Under the pieces are notes generated by a model that did not search any database, had not been told where the DNA came from, and worked only from the letters and a program-made list of their open reading frames with translations. A stretch of DNA of 64,000 bases, from NCBI GenBank assembly GCA_947503145.1, contig CANNCP010000012.1, positions 1 through 64,000 on the forward strand, read 5' to 3'. Of the stretch, positions 8,383 through 17,599 are shown piece after piece. The stretch comes from an uncultured Roseovarius sp. Its GTDB lineage: Bacteria > Pseudomonadota > Alphaproteobacteria > Rhodobacterales > Rhodobacteraceae. How positions within the stretch are numbered: position 1 is the stretch's first letter; every line of letters starts with the position of its first letter. A program made the position numbers and the translations under genes.

Positions 8383-8663
8383 GTACCCTGCCCCCTGCCG
8401 TTTTTGCAGCCGTGATCAGGGCTGCAACACTCCTTGCAATATAGGAGGCACTTAAAAAGACACCACTGATGATCATGCCTTCCATTTCCCCCATCGCTTC
8501 ATCTGAGACAAAAGCCGCCCGTGGTACATCCGGGTCATGCGCCAGACCCCTGCCATCCGCGGGTCGTAGAGCGCCGATTGCAGGGCGCCGAAGCTGTCAA
8601 AGACCCCAATCGCCTCGGGTATCTTGATGACAGTGGTTTTCCGGTGCTGGCGATATCGGTCAT
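8375..8663 (-). pseudogene. Frameshifted small protein remnant overlapping the ackA start
   Basis: An ATG at 8663 with an AGGA-like site begins a short frame. Protein-like sequence continues in other frames: TVIKIPEAIGVFDSFGALQ, then after another shift AAFVSDEAMGEMEGMIISG and a hydrophobic end that stops at 8375, inside the ackA start (ATGGCTGA). The pieces look like edges of one small protein with the middle deleted. I do not recognise the family with confidence. The tight overlap with ackA suggests that the intact gene was once translationally coupled to it. Confidence 0.4.
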
Positions 8664-8722
8664 GTCAGTATCCTACTCTTTGCATACTGAATGCCAAGTT
8701 ACGGGCAGCGGGGTTATCCTCA

Positions 8723-8736
8723 TTAACGGTCGTTAA
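8723..8736. promoter_or_regulatory. Short palindrome TTAACG-GT-CGTTAA
   Basis: A 14-bp inverted repeat lies in the intergenic stretch between the ackA-side remnant and the exported-protein gene. It has operator-like size, but no regulator is known for it. Confidence 0.3.
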
Positions 8737-8860
8737 GAGGCTGGAAGCCATGAGAGAGCCTCTCTTGACCGCACCCTATCGTGGATGCGGCGTGCGCGTG
8801 GGCACCTCAGGAAGGACGACATTCGATTGATCAAGGAGTGGTCCGCGCGACGGCGTGAGA

Positions 8861-9262
8861 TCACTTCAGCGTTGCATCGAATTCGATAATGTGGCGGCCA
8901 TCATGTGTGTTGGGGGCGGCGATGACCTTTGCGTTAAGGATACCGGGACCGGAAAACTCTATCGACTGTTCCAGAAGGTCCTCCTCGCCTTGCGTGATTG
9001 CGTAGCCGTTGCTGCTCAGGCTTTCTTCCCAGTCCGTGAACAGGGCATCAAGGTCGGCACCTGTCGTGATGGAGAGCAGCCGCACAGTCGAGCCGATGGC
9101 ACGATCCGTGACGACTTCTGCATCTTCGGGGATCATGAGCGCGTCGGGTATCCAGTCCTGCAGCTTCTCTTCTGCATACACGACCGTAGAAGTTGCGAGC
9201 GCAAGCAAGGCCGCGATAAGTGCATCCCTTAATGGGAGGCGCACGATAAAGGCGTACAACAT
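8861..9262 (-). CDS. Exported protein of unknown function
   Basis: About 133 residues from the internal ATG at 9262. The N-terminus (MLYAFIVRLPLRDALIAALL) is a signal peptide with a likely cleavage site after VVYA, leaving a small acidic periplasmic protein of about 105 residues (EEKLQDWIPDALMIPEDAEV...). A longer frame runs upstream to 9445, but its extra residues do not look like protein and would bury the signal peptide. I do not recognise a family. It is transcribed away from the universal stress protein gene. Confidence 0.65.
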   Translation of the reverse strand: MLYAFIVRLPLRDALIAALLALATSTVVYAEEKLQDWIPDALMIPEDAEVVTDRAIGSTVRLLSITTGADLDALFTDWEESLSSNGYAITQGEEDLLEQSIEFSGPGILNAKVIAAPNTHDGRHIIEFDATLK

Positions 9263-9499
9263 GGCAAATGACCTGACGAGACCTGTTGAGGTAAGGAGGA
9301 AGGGTGCGGGCGTGGATATCATGGCAGTCATAACCTCAAAACTATCAGAAGCGGCAGCATGTTTAAGTTGGCCGGCGCATACCCGCCGACGAGCGCTACA
9401 ATCAAAGATTGGCAGGCAGAAGGCGGTAAACAACGTATTACGCAATGCATTTCGTCAATGCACTATTTCATGACACTTGCTGCTCTTCTATCTGGATTG

Positions 9500-9523
9500 G
9501 CCGTGTCTGACGTCAGACACGGC
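9500..9523. promoter_or_regulatory. 24-bp perfect palindrome
   Basis: GCCGTGTCTGAC is followed directly by its reverse complement GTCAGACACGGC, with no spacer. It lies between divergent genes, which favours a protein-binding site over a terminator, although a cruciform or hairpin with a four-base loop is possible. Confidence 0.6.
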
Positions 9524-9594
9524 TGAGTCGGCATTGTCGATGCGGTTTGGGCGTATCCCGCCTGTACGCTCAGCACGGTTTCTCACTGACCAAG

Positions 9595-9614
9595 GCGTTA
9601 TGCGAAATGCTTTA
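9595..9614. repeat. 20-bp repeat GCGTTAYGCRAAATGCTTTA, copy 1
   Basis: 18 of 20 bases match 42431-42450. Both copies are intergenic. The match is short, so it may be the edge of a degraded repeat family or chance. Confidence 0.35.
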
Positions 9615-9780
9615 TTCGCCGGAGTGGTTGCAAAACTGTGCGGTCGGTTGTTAGGGTAAAAGTGATCTACGCCTGACACCCACCTTGGTACGCAATCGGC
9701 TGCCGAATATTACATTGCTTTCCGGGCTTTGTTTTCAGTTGCTTCCGAAGGCGCGCGGGACGGCCAGAATGGAGGACCGA

Positions 9781-10200
9781 ATGTTCAAGAAGATAATGGT
9801 GCCAGTGCATCACGACCAGAAAGAAAAACTGGGCCGCGCGCTGACAGTCGCAGCAGAGATGGCGCTGCGATATGATGCCGAAGTCTGTTACGTTTCGGTC
9901 ACGTCGCGGGCTCCGGGGCCGTCTGGGCGCACGCCCGAGGCGAAGACCGACGCACTGGCCGCCTTCGCGGCAGATCAGGCGCAGCGCCTTGATATTGCTC
10001 GTGTATCGAGCCACCTCGAACTTAACCACGATCCGACGACGCAGCTTGGCGCAGCCCTTCTTGCGGCGCTCGACACGGTCGGCGCGGATCTTGTGGTGAT
10101 GGCCAGCCACATGCCTGGCTGGTCGGACATGGTAACCGGAAATCACGGCGGGTGGATGGCGTCAAATGCACGGTGTTCAGTATTCGTCATCCGCGATTGA
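9781..10200 (+). CDS. Universal stress protein (UspA family)
   Basis: 139 residues, a single Usp domain. It starts FKKIMVPVHHDQ, the typical beta1 strand and loop, and ends with the family's VVMASH...GSVxxxVI-like region, here MASNARCSVFVIRD. The ATP-binding glycine loop (usual G-2x-G-9x-GS) is altered (MASHMPGWSDMVTGNHGG), so nucleotide binding is uncertain. ATG at 9781 is chosen because GGAGG lies five bases upstream; earlier in-frame ATGs lack a site. It precedes the BCCT transporter gene by 71 bp on the same strand and may be co-transcribed with it, a pairing that suggests regulation of osmolyte uptake or stress response. Confidence 0.85.
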   Translation: MFKKIMVPVHHDQKEKLGRALTVAAEMALRYDAEVCYVSVTSRAPGPSGRTPEAKTDALAAFAADQAQRLDIARVSSHLELNHDPTTQLGAALLAALDTVGADLVVMASHMPGWSDMVTGNHGGWMASNARCSVFVIRD

Positions 10201-10271
10201 AGCAAAACAGACTGACTGGCATCTGGCGCAATGGCTAGAGCATCAAAACCAGCAACAGGGACAGAGAAAAC

Positions 10272-11930
10272 ATGACAGAACATGATGACACCCCGCCTGA
10301 TGCAGGCATCCCGGTGGCCGAAGGTGTCGCCAGCGGCATCGACACGGAATACGAAATCGGACAGGACAATATCGACGGCCAACTCGGGCCGTTCGGCTTT
10401 GATATCCATAACCCGGTATTCCTTATTTCGGGGCTGGGGGTCGTCGCCTTCGTCTTCTACACCCTCGCCCTGCCGGATCAGGCTGGTATCGTGTTCAAGG
10501 CCATGTTCAGCTTTGTCACCGGCACCTTCGACTGGTTCTTTTTGCTGGTGGCCGATTTCTTCGTGCTGTTCTGCCTGTTCCTGATCTTCAGCCCATGGGG
10601 TTCAGTGCGGCTTGGCGGGTCCGAAGCGACGCCGGACTATACCTATGTCGGCTGGTTCGCCATGCTGTTCGCCGCCGGCATGGGCATCGGACTGATGTTC
10701 TATGGTGTCTCTGAACCGATGACGCATTTCAGCACATCGCTGGGCGGCACGACCATTGAAGACGGGTTGCGCACGGACTGGGCACCCCTGGGAGGGGCTG
10801 TCGGCGACGAAGCGGCAGCCACGCGGCTGGGCATGGCGGCGACCATCTACCACTGGGGGCTGCACCCTTGGGCGATCTATGCGGTCGTGGCATTGGCGCT
10901 GGCGCTGTTCAGCTACAACAAGGGACTGCCGCTGACGATCCGCAGCGCCTTCTACCCGATCTTTGGCGAAGCGGTCTGGGGTTGGGTCGGCCATGTCATC
11001 GACATCATCGCTGTCATCGCCACCCTGTTCGGGCTGGCGACATCGCTCGGTTTCGGCGCGACCCAGGCCAATGCGGGGCTAAACGAGTTGTTCGGCCTGC
11101 CGGTGGGTTCGACGACCGAGGTGCTGCTGATCTCGGCTATCACAGGGGTCGCGCTTATCTCTGTGCTGAGGGGGCTCGACGGCGGGGTAAAGATCCTGTC
11201 GGAAGTCAACATGGGGCTGGCTTTCCTGCTGTTGTTCTTCGTGCTTCTGGCCGGGCCAACGATGTTCCTGCTGAACAATTTCGGCTCATCGCTGATGGCC
11301 TATTTCGAATTCCTTCCGGCTCTGGCTAATCCGTTCGGGCGCGAGGACACCAATTTTGTCCAGGGTTGGACGGCCTTCTATTGGGCCTGGTGGATCAGCT
11401 GGTCACCTTTTGTCGGCATGTTCATCGCCCGTGTCAGCCGCGGGCGCAGCGTGCGCGAATTCCTGATCGCGGTACTGCTGGTGCCCAGCTTCATCTCGGT
11501 GATTTGGTTTTCGGTCTTTGGCGGATCCGCCCTGCACCAGGTCATCAACGAAGGCTACACCGTGGCGCAAGAGGCGTCGCTGGAACTCAAGCTGTTCAAG
11601 ATGCTGGACGTGATGCCGCTGGCGACAGTCACATCGATCATCGGAATCGTCCTGGTGATTGTGTTCTTCGTCACTTCGTCAGATTCCGGATCGCTTGTCA
11701 TCGACACGGTGACGGCAGGGGGCAAGGTGGATGCACCGGTTCCCCAGCGGGTGTTCTGGTGCGTGTTTGAAGGGGCGGTTGCTATCGTCCTGCTGCTATC
11801 GTCCGGCGGGCTTGCATCGTTGCAGTCGATGGTCATTTCGACCGGCCTGCCCTTTGCCGTGATCCTCGTGCTGATGTGCTGGGCGATCATGAAGGGGCTG
11901 ATTGACGAGCGCGCCAAGCTCAAAAAATAG
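10272..11930 (+). CDS. BCCT-family transporter (glycine betaine/choline/carnitine type)
   Basis: 552 residues with about 12 membrane helices. The family signature GMGIGLMFYGVSEP (about residue 137) and the tryptophan-rich segment WAWWISWSPFVGMFIARVSRGR-like (about 370) that forms the substrate aromatic box are intact. BCCT proteins import quaternary ammonium osmolytes or carbon sources across the inner membrane, driven by sodium or proton gradients. Substrate cannot be told from sequence alone. The hydrophilic N-terminal tail is about 50 residues and acidic; the C-terminal tail is short, unlike osmosensing BetP. A strong hairpin follows 12 bases after the stop. Confidence 0.92.
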   Translation: MTEHDDTPPDAGIPVAEGVASGIDTEYEIGQDNIDGQLGPFGFDIHNPVFLISGLGVVAFVFYTLALPDQAGIVFKAMFSFVTGTFDWFFLLVADFFVLFCLFLIFSPWGSVRLGGSEATPDYTYVGWFAMLFAAGMGIGLMFYGVSEPMTHFSTSLGGTTIEDGLRTDWAPLGGAVGDEAAATRLGMAATIYHWGLHPWAIYAVVALALALFSYNKGLPLTIRSAFYPIFGEAVWGWVGHVIDIIAVIATLFGLATSLGFGATQANAGLNELFGLPVGSTTEVLLISAITGVALISVLRGLDGGVKILSEVNMGLAFLLLFFVLLAGPTMFLLNNFGSSLMAYFEFLPALANPFGREDTNFVQGWTAFYWAWWISWSPFVGMFIARVSRGRSVREFLIAVLLVPSFISVIWFSVFGGSALHQVINEGYTVAQEASLELKLFKMLDVMPLATVTSIIGIVLVIVFFVTSSDSGSLVIDTVTAGGKVDAPVPQRVFWCVFEGAVAIVLLLSSGGLASLQSMVISTGLPFAVILVLMCWAIMKGLIDERAKLKK

Positions 11931-11941
11931 ACAAACGCTGC

Positions 11942-11974
11942 CGGACCGCACAAAGCATTACGCTGTGCGGTCCG
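11942..11974. terminator. Hairpin after the BCCT gene
   Basis: CGGACCGCACA (11942-11952) pairs perfectly with TGTGCGGTCCG (11964-11974) around an 11-base loop. There is no clear T-run on the plus strand, so it may be a stabilising or Rho-assisted terminator. Confidence 0.65.
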
Positions 11975-12320
11975 CGCCCGATTGCCCATCTCGGCGCAAT
12001 CGTACCCCGGCCTTTTGTTTTTGATCTCAATACTCCGGGAGAGACGCCCGAAAACGCGTCATCCTCACGGATGCGCTCTATAAATGACGATGGAATGGGC
12101 GTTCTGCACCGCCGAAAGATACAGTTGTCAGCTTGGCATCGCCAAGTTTCTGGCCCGCGCCCTCGACGGTAGCAGGCGGACATGAAAATACCGCCCCCTC
12201 TCCCGCGCCTCAAAGGCTTTCGTTACTCACGTGAAATGATCACGTATGCCATCTGGGCCTACTACAGATTTTACCGGTAAAACGACTGTGTGGAATTCAT
12301 GCCAAATTCCCTCTGGCGAC

Positions 12321-12380
12321 CTAAAGCGTTGTGCGCTTCGCCTTTATCTACTGTCTCAGGCAGAAGGCGGAACACTTTAG
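12321..12380. repeat. Dispersed intergenic repeat, diverged copy C
   Basis: CTAAAGCGTT at the left and CTCAGGCAGAAGGCGGAACACTTTAG at the right resemble the ends of the repeat at 57412-57526 (AAAGCGTTCCG ... CTCAGGTTTAAGGCGGAACGCTTTAG). The middle is shorter, suggesting an internally deleted relative. Confidence 0.5.
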
Positions 12381-12565
12381 GTCAATTGACTCGGCAATGC
12401 CGCACCCACCAATAGATGCAATCGGTAGTGGCAGCGCCGGGGCGACAGAGATGCCGACCGCAACAATGCAGATCAGCGCATTGAGCGGCGGCGGTTAACT
12501 CTACGTGTCAGTTGTGCTGGCAGTCCTTGTTGCTGCTGAACGCCCAAGCCGACATTTGGTAACGC

Positions 12566-13594
12566 TTATCGCGCGCCCCATGTGTCGGACAGCCGGTAGC
12601 CTTCGGGCCAGGGATCGGCGGGGTCCAGCATGTGCTGGTGCGTGCCGGTGATCCAGCCGCGCCCTGAAAGCTCGGGGTGAATGGCCGGTTTGTCGCCGAC
12701 CTGCGTCTCGCCGACGATGCGACCGGTGAATTCCGACCCGATCACCGACACGGTGGTAAGCCGGTCCTGCATGGTCATCTCTCCGCGTGCCGCCAGCACC
12801 GCCATGCGTGCACATAGCGCAGTGCCGGTGGGCGATCGGTCGACCTTGCCGGGGCGGACCGCCACGGCGGACCCGGCGCGCAGGGCGTTGCCCTTGCGCG
12901 TCAGCGGCCCGGCGAAAAGGCAGAACGAGATATGCCGCCAGTCCGGGTTATCGGGGTGATGAAATCCCAGCGCCTCGTTCGCGGCGGCGGTAATGCGCAC
13001 GCCAAGGCGGGCGATATCGTGCGCCTCGTCCTGTGTCAGCGCAAATCCCAGTGCCTGCGCATCCACGAACACGAAACTGTCGCCGCCATAGGCGGTATCG
13101 ACCGTGAGCGTGCCCAGCCCCTCGACCTCCAGCGTGGTGCCCAGTTGCGCGGCAAAGCTGGGCAGGTTCTGCACGAATATGCGCTCTGCCTTGCCGTTCT
13201 TGCATTCGGCCCGCACCTTGACCAATCCGCCAGGGGCTTCCAGTATCATTTCGGTCACCGGTTCGGTCATCGGGATGATCCCGGCATCCAACAGGACAGT
13301 GGCGACGCAGATCGAGTTGGACCCGGACATCGGCGGCGTGTCCGCAGGCTCCATGATGATGAACGCCGCATCGGCGCGCGGGTCCTTGGGCGGAACCAGC
13401 AGATTGACGTGGCGAAAGACGCCGCCGCGCGGCTCGTTCAGCACGAAATTGCGCAGGACCTCGTCGCGCGCGATCCAACGGCTCTGTTCCCAGACGGTGT
13501 CACCAGGGGGCGGCGTGACACCGCCGACGATGACATCGCCGACTTCACCCTCGGCGTGGGCGGAAATGACATGGACGATCTTGGAGCTGCGCAT
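12566..13594 (-). CDS. Proline racemase superfamily protein with Ser90/Thr256 (3-hydroxyproline dehydratase-like)
   Basis: 342 residues with the two-lobed proline racemase fold. In racemases and 4-hydroxyproline epimerases two catalytic Cys face the substrate; here the first motif reads PPMSGSN (Ser90) and the second DRSPTGTA (Thr256). Replacement of the second Cys by Thr is the known mark of trans-3-hydroxy-L-proline dehydratases, which keep the first Cys. This protein has lost both. It is last in the operon, after a canonical epimerase and a cis-3-hydroxyproline dehydratase, so trans-3-hydroxyproline dehydration is the best guess. A different stereoisomer or analogue is equally possible. 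Confidence 0.8.
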   Translation of the reverse strand: MRSSKIVHVISAHAEGEVGDVIVGGVTPPPGDTVWEQSRWIARDEVLRNFVLNEPRGGVFRHVNLLVPPKDPRADAAFIIMEPADTPPMSGSNSICVATVLLDAGIIPMTEPVTEMILEAPGGLVKVRAECKNGKAERIFVQNLPSFAAQLGTTLEVEGLGTLTVDTAYGGDSFVFVDAQALGFALTQDEAHDIARLGVRITAAANEALGFHHPDNPDWRHISFCLFAGPLTRKGNALRAGSAVAVRPGKVDRSPTGTALCARMAVLAARGEMTMQDRLTTVSVIGSEFTGRIVGETQVGDKPAIHPELSGRGWITGTHQHMLDPADPWPEGYRLSDTWGAR

Positions 13595-13669
13595 GGAGTG
13601 TCCTTTCTAGAGCAAACCGGTTTAGACGGAAGAGGGGGGTGTGATGGGTCCGACAGGACCGCAAAGAGA

Positions 13670-15346
13670 CTAGCTCAGCCAGTCGGGAAGGGTGGCCCGC
13701 GCCTGCCCGCTGATGGCGGTTTCGACGCAATCGGCAAGACTGCCAAAGCGCACCTGCCGCCCCGACAGACCGGGGGCATAATGGGCGTATTTGCCAGAGT
13801 TCGTCATCAGGACCTTGGCTGAGGGCGGAAAGACCGGCTCGGAGATTGAGCACCAGCAGATATCCGGCACGACCTGCACACCTGCCGCTTCCAGTCGGTC
13901 GATGATCCCCTCGTCGCGCGCCGCCGTCAGCACATGCTGGCCGACGGTCACGATCACGGCAGTGCCCGGATGGCGCTGGCGGCCCTCTATCAGCGCGGTC
14001 AGAGCGCGCGATTCCGCCAGCGAGAAATGCGGGCTGCCGAAGGCGACCAGATCCACGTCAGCCGCGCCGGTGTTGAACTGCTGCCACGCCTCGGCCAGAT
14101 CGCTCCCCGTGATCCGGACCGTGTCGGCATCCGCTGCCACCGCGCCACCTGCTTCGGGCGTCACACCTGCGACATGCAGCATCGGTGCGGCAGAGGTGGT
14201 GCCGAACGCGGCGCAGAGCGCCTTGAGGTCGTCATCACTGGGTACGGTGTCCTCCAGCCCGGTCAGTAGCGGGATGCGATCCGGGGCCAGCCGCCCCGCG
14301 AGCCAGCCCAGCAAAGGCCAGAGTGCGTCATCATGCCCATCCGGCAGATCGACATGGATCACGCGCCGCGCCGCCCGGTCGGCGTCCAGATAGACGCCCG
14401 ACAGCGGGGCGCGCCCGGTCAGCGCGATAAACAGATCGAGGAAATCAGGATGCTTGACCGTGCGCGCACCCAGCACTGAATTGGCGTAGATCACCGCGTT
14501 GGATTCCGACCAGCCGATCGATTCGCCCAAGGACGGCGCGTCCTCCAGCAGATAGGGCGCACAGGTAAAGCTGGGCCGCGCGCCCATCTCGACATAGGCA
14601 TCGGCCAGGCGCTGAGCGGGCAGACCGAAATCGGGCGGCACGCCCTGCGTGCGCCAATGGGCGTGATCGACCGAGATTGCGTTCATCGTCGTTGGCACCT
14701 GCACCTGCCCGCCCATGTCGGCCATTGCGCGGGCAAAGCGCAGGTTGGCCGGGCTGGCATAGATGCAACCGTCGATATGCGCGCGGGTGACATCCGTCAG
14801 CGTGTCGGCCCCCTGCCCCGCAGCCATTGCGGTGATCACCTCCATCGCCAGTTGCGCCGCCTTGCCGTCTGCGCCGTCCAGCATGGCGCGGTCGGCCTCG
14901 CTCAGCGTCAGGCGGTCTGTAGGCAAGGGCGCGAGCGGGACGGACCAGCCGTGAGCGGTGAGGTGGGTCGCGGTGATCTGCGCCGTTTCTGCGGCTGCGA
15001 GTGTCTCGTACTCCGCGGCAGGCAGGCGTAGCACTGGCAGGGGCACGTCGAACATCTTTCCTGCGATCAACGCACCAAGGGTCAGAATATCCTCATGTTC
15101 GCGAAACACCAGTGCGGCGGGTGCATGGCCGTTCAGCGCCAATTCCAACAGCACACCGCTGCCCGTGCAAGAACCGCGACTGGTGGGCATCACGACGATT
15201 TTGCCCGCCAGCGACTGGCCGCAGAGCGGGTGATGCGCGTCGATCACCTCTCCGGTTGCGGCATCAACGCCACCCCAGAAGCTGAGCCCTTCGGAAAACG
15301 CCAGAACCAGCCCTTGGGCCTCTGCGGAAACGATGATCTGTGCCAT
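13670..15346 (-). CDS. Aconitase X family protein, probable cis-3-hydroxy-L-proline dehydratase
   Basis: 558 residues. The N-terminal about 130 residues are the small swivelling domain ([18 protein letters not shown]), fused to the large catalytic domain with conserved [30 protein letters not shown] and [12 protein letters not shown] blocks. This fused AcnX form dehydrates cis-3-hydroxy-L-proline to delta1-pyrroline-2-carboxylate in the cytoplasm. ATG at 15346 is chosen: AAAGGGG sits about 8 bases upstream, and an earlier in-frame ATG (15388) would overlap the epimerase gene. Between the epimerase and the Ser/Thr racemase-like gene on the same strand. The product would be reduced by the enzyme encoded at 25662. 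Confidence 0.85.
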   Translation of the reverse strand: MAQIIVSAEAQGLVLAFSEGLSFWGGVDAATGEVIDAHHPLCGQSLAGKIVVMPTSRGSCTGSGVLLELALNGHAPAALVFREHEDILTLGALIAGKMFDVPLPVLRLPAAEYETLAAAETAQITATHLTAHGWSVPLAPLPTDRLTLSEADRAMLDGADGKAAQLAMEVITAMAAGQGADTLTDVTRAHIDGCIYASPANLRFARAMADMGGQVQVPTTMNAISVDHAHWRTQGVPPDFGLPAQRLADAYVEMGARPSFTCAPYLLEDAPSLGESIGWSESNAVIYANSVLGARTVKHPDFLDLFIALTGRAPLSGVYLDADRAARRVIHVDLPDGHDDALWPLLGWLAGRLAPDRIPLLTGLEDTVPSDDDLKALCAAFGTTSAAPMLHVAGVTPEAGGAVAADADTVRITGSDLAEAWQQFNTGAADVDLVAFGSPHFSLAESRALTALIEGRQRHPGTAVIVTVGQHVLTAARDEGIIDRLEAAGVQVVPDICWCSISEPVFPPSAKVLMTNSGKYAHYAPGLSGRQVRFGSLADCVETAISGQARATLPDWLS

Positions 15347-15362
15347 GTCGGCCCCTTTCGGA

Positions 15363-16367
15363 TCAGGTAACAACGAAACCATGCGCAAGCGGATCGCGTT
15401 CGTCGTCGATGAAAATGGTATTGATCCCTGTCACCCGCGCCCAACCGGCAATCGACGGGATGATTGCGGGCTTGTCGCCGACTTTGGTCGCGGTTTCGAC
15501 CCGGCCCTTGAACAGCGTGCCGATGATCGATTCGTGTACGAAATCATCGCCCGGTTTCAGCAGCCCCTTGGCGGCGCGTTGCGCCATGCGCGCAGAGGTG
15601 CCGGTGCCACAAGGTGAACGGTCGATCGCCTTGTCACCGTAGAACACCGCATTGCGCGTATGCGCGTCCGGGTGCACCGGCGCGCCGGTCCACAGGATGT
15701 GGCTGAGGCCGTTGATCGCCGGATGTTCGGGGTGGATGAATTCATATTGCGCATTCAGCGCCGTACGCAGTTTCGGGCTGAGGCCGACCAGCTGCGAGGC
15801 GGTGAAATCGGCCATATCGCGGAAATTCTTCTGTGACTCCACGATGGCATAGAAATTGCCACCATAGGCCACGTCGACGACGACTTCGCCCAGGCCTTCG
15901 AGCTCGACCGTCAGCGCCTCGGAATGCAGGAAGGCCGGCACGTTGGTCAGCCGCACTTCCTCGATAAAACGCCCCTCCTGGACGTAGGTCACATCGACCC
16001 GGCCAGCAGGAGTTTCCAGCCGCAACTGTCCCGGCGTCTCGGGCCGGATCAGGCCGTTTTCCAGCGCGATGGTGACAGTGCCGATGGTGCCATGCCCGCA
16101 CATCGGCAGGCAGCCGGACGTCTCGATGAACAATACCGCAATATCGCAATCGTCGCGCGTCGGTGGGTACAGGATCGCGCCTGACATCTGGTCATGGCCG
16201 CGCGGCTCGAACATCAGGCCGGTGCGGATCCAGTCGTATTCGGCCAGAAAATGTGCCCGCTTTTCCAGCATGTTGGCCCCGTGCAGCATGGGCGCGCCGC
16301 CGGTGACAAGGCGGACAGGATTGCCGCAGGTGTGACCATCTATGCAGGGGAAGGTGTATTGGGTCAT
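15363..16367 (-). CDS. 4-hydroxyproline 2-epimerase (proline racemase family)
   Basis: 334 residues with both catalytic cysteines: [10 protein letters not shown] (Cys90) and [12 protein letters not shown] (Cys253). The enzyme converts trans-4-hydroxy-L-proline to cis-4-hydroxy-D-proline, the first step of bacterial hydroxyproline breakdown. The epimerase rather than proline racemase is chosen from context: the next gene upstream is a D-amino-acid dehydrogenase (4-bp ATGA overlap), and a deaminase and semialdehyde dehydrogenase of the same pathway are nearby. A longer frame extends upstream but lies within the dehydrogenase gene; the ATG at 16367 gives the normal family length. Confidence 0.9.
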   Translation of the reverse strand: MTQYTFPCIDGHTCGNPVRLVTGGAPMLHGANMLEKRAHFLAEYDWIRTGLMFEPRGHDQMSGAILYPPTRDDCDIAVLFIETSGCLPMCGHGTIGTVTIALENGLIRPETPGQLRLETPAGRVDVTYVQEGRFIEEVRLTNVPAFLHSEALTVELEGLGEVVVDVAYGGNFYAIVESQKNFRDMADFTASQLVGLSPKLRTALNAQYEFIHPEHPAINGLSHILWTGAPVHPDAHTRNAVFYGDKAIDRSPCGTGTSARMAQRAAKGLLKPGDDFVHESIIGTLFKGRVETATKVGDKPAIIPSIAGWARVTGINTIFIDDERDPLAHGFVVT

Positions 16368-17599
16368 GATGCGCTCGCAAAACGCGCCGGGGAAAATGGC
16401 GCAAGGTCGATGCCGGGGGTCTGCCCGGTCAGAAGGTCGGCCACGATCTGTGCCGTGGCGGTGGATTGCGTCAGGCCGAGATGGCCGTGCCCGAAGGCGC
16501 AGATGACACCCGGATGCCCCGGCAGCGGGCCGATCGCAGGCAGACTGTCGGGCAACGATGGACGGAATCCCATCCACTGCGTGCCGCCGGTGATGTCGAG
16601 GCCGGGCAGGAAGGTCTTGGCCTTTTTCAGCATCGCATCGGCGCGGGCATAGTTGGGCGGCCGGTCCAGCCCGCCCATCTCGACCGCGCCGCCGACGCGC
16701 AGGCCCGAGCGCAGCCTTGAGATCACGAAACCATGCGCGCTGAAGGTGATTTGCTGTCGCAGATCGAACGTCGTGTCGGGCAGTGTGGTGTTATAGCCGC
16801 GTTCCGTTTCCAGCGGGATCCGCACATTCGCGGTGCGCGCCAGCCGGTGCGAATGCGCACCTGCGGCTAGCACGACACGGCCTGTCATGTCACCCACCGA
16901 GGTGCGCACACCATCGGGCAGCAGCGCCTGCGCCTCGGCAATCACGATCTCGCCACCATTCGAGCGGACCTTGTCGGCCAGCGCGACGGTGTAAATCTCG
17001 GGGTCGTCGATGGTTGCCCAGCCGGGGGTAAACGCGGCGTGAGTGAAACGCGGCGAGAGACCCGGCTGATATTGAGCGATCTCGTCGCCCTTGAGGTGAC
17101 GGAATTCGACGCCCTTCGCCTCGCGCTCGCGCCAGCCGGGCAGCGACGCCTCGAATTCGCGTGCGCCCTCGTAGACCTGCAATTGCCCCTCGCGGCGCAG
17201 CATGTTCGACAGGCCTGCGCGCTTCAGAAACGGATCAAGCGTCTGCGCCGCGAGCCGCATCATCGCCGTCTGCGCGATGGTCGATGCCCGCACGCACTCA
17301 GGGCGGCTCGCTCGCCAGAACCGCCACATCCACGGCACCAGACGCGGCGCATAACCCACCGGCACGCTGAGCGGGCCAAGCGGGTCGAGCAGCCATTTTG
17401 GCGCTTGTCGCAGGATGCCGGGCGAGGCCAGCGGCAGGATATCAGGAAAGGCGAAGGCGCCAGCATTACCCGCTGATGCACCCGCTGCAGGTCCGGTCCG
17501 GTCGATCACCTTCACGCGCAGGCCATGCGCCTGCGCCGCCAGTGCCACCGATAGCCCGATCACCCCCGCCCCGACGACGACGACATCTGGCTGTGTCAT
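16364..17599 (-). CDS. FAD-dependent D-amino-acid dehydrogenase, probable D-hydroxyproline dehydrogenase
   Basis: 411 residues of the DAO/DadA family. The N-terminal dinucleotide fold reads VVVVGAGVIGLSVAL (GxGxxG at 8-13). The C-terminal part has GFRPSLPDSLPAIGP and FGHGHLGLT, typical of DadA-like enzymes. It would oxidise cis-4-hydroxy-D-proline to delta1-pyrroline-4-hydroxy-2-carboxylate, giving electrons to the respiratory chain. It overlaps the ABC ATPase gene by 1 bp and the epimerase by 4 bp, so it is firmly in the operon. A second DadA-type gene at 56151 is only a family relative in another cluster. Confidence 0.87.
   Translation of the reverse strand: MTQPDVVVVGAGVIGLSVALAAQAHGLRVKVIDRTGPAAGASAGNAGAFAFPDILPLASPGILRQAPKWLLDPLGPLSVPVGYAPRLVPWMWRFWRASRPECVRASTIAQTAMMRLAAQTLDPFLKRAGLSNMLRREGQLQVYEGAREFEASLPGWREREAKGVEFRHLKGDEIAQYQPGLSPRFTHAAFTPGWATIDDPEIYTVALADKVRSNGGEIVIAEAQALLPDGVRTSVGDMTGRVVLAAGAHSHRLARTANVRIPLETERGYNTTLPDTTFDLRQQITFSAHGFVISRLRSGLRVGGAVEMGGLDRPPNYARADAMLKKAKTFLPGLDITGGTQWMGFRPSLPDSLPAIGPLPGHPGVICAFGHGHLGLTQSTATAQIVADLLTGQTPGIDLAPFSPARFASAS

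Larger units (their letters stand above)
9263..9780. other. Intergenic region between the exported-protein and usp genes
   Basis: 518 bases without a convincing gene between two divergently transcribed genes. It holds a 24-bp perfect palindrome (9500-9523) and a 20-bp sequence (9595-9614) that recurs at 42431-42450. Confidence 0.6.
11931..12565. other. Intergenic region with terminator and degraded repeat
   Basis: 635 bases between convergent genes. It contains the hairpin at 11942-11974, a diverged copy of the dispersed repeat at 12321-12380 and a GTCAATTGAC palindrome right after it. I see no credible coding sequence. Confidence 0.6.

Noticed and set aside
12396..12497. 33-codon plus-strand frame before the racemase-like gene end
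   Set aside because: Short, no ribosome site, no similarity that I recognise; likely chance.
16368..16577. N-terminal extension of the 4-hydroxyproline epimerase
   Set aside because: It lies within the dehydrogenase gene and is Arg/Pro/His-rich; ATG at 16367 fits the family start and the ATGA overlap.
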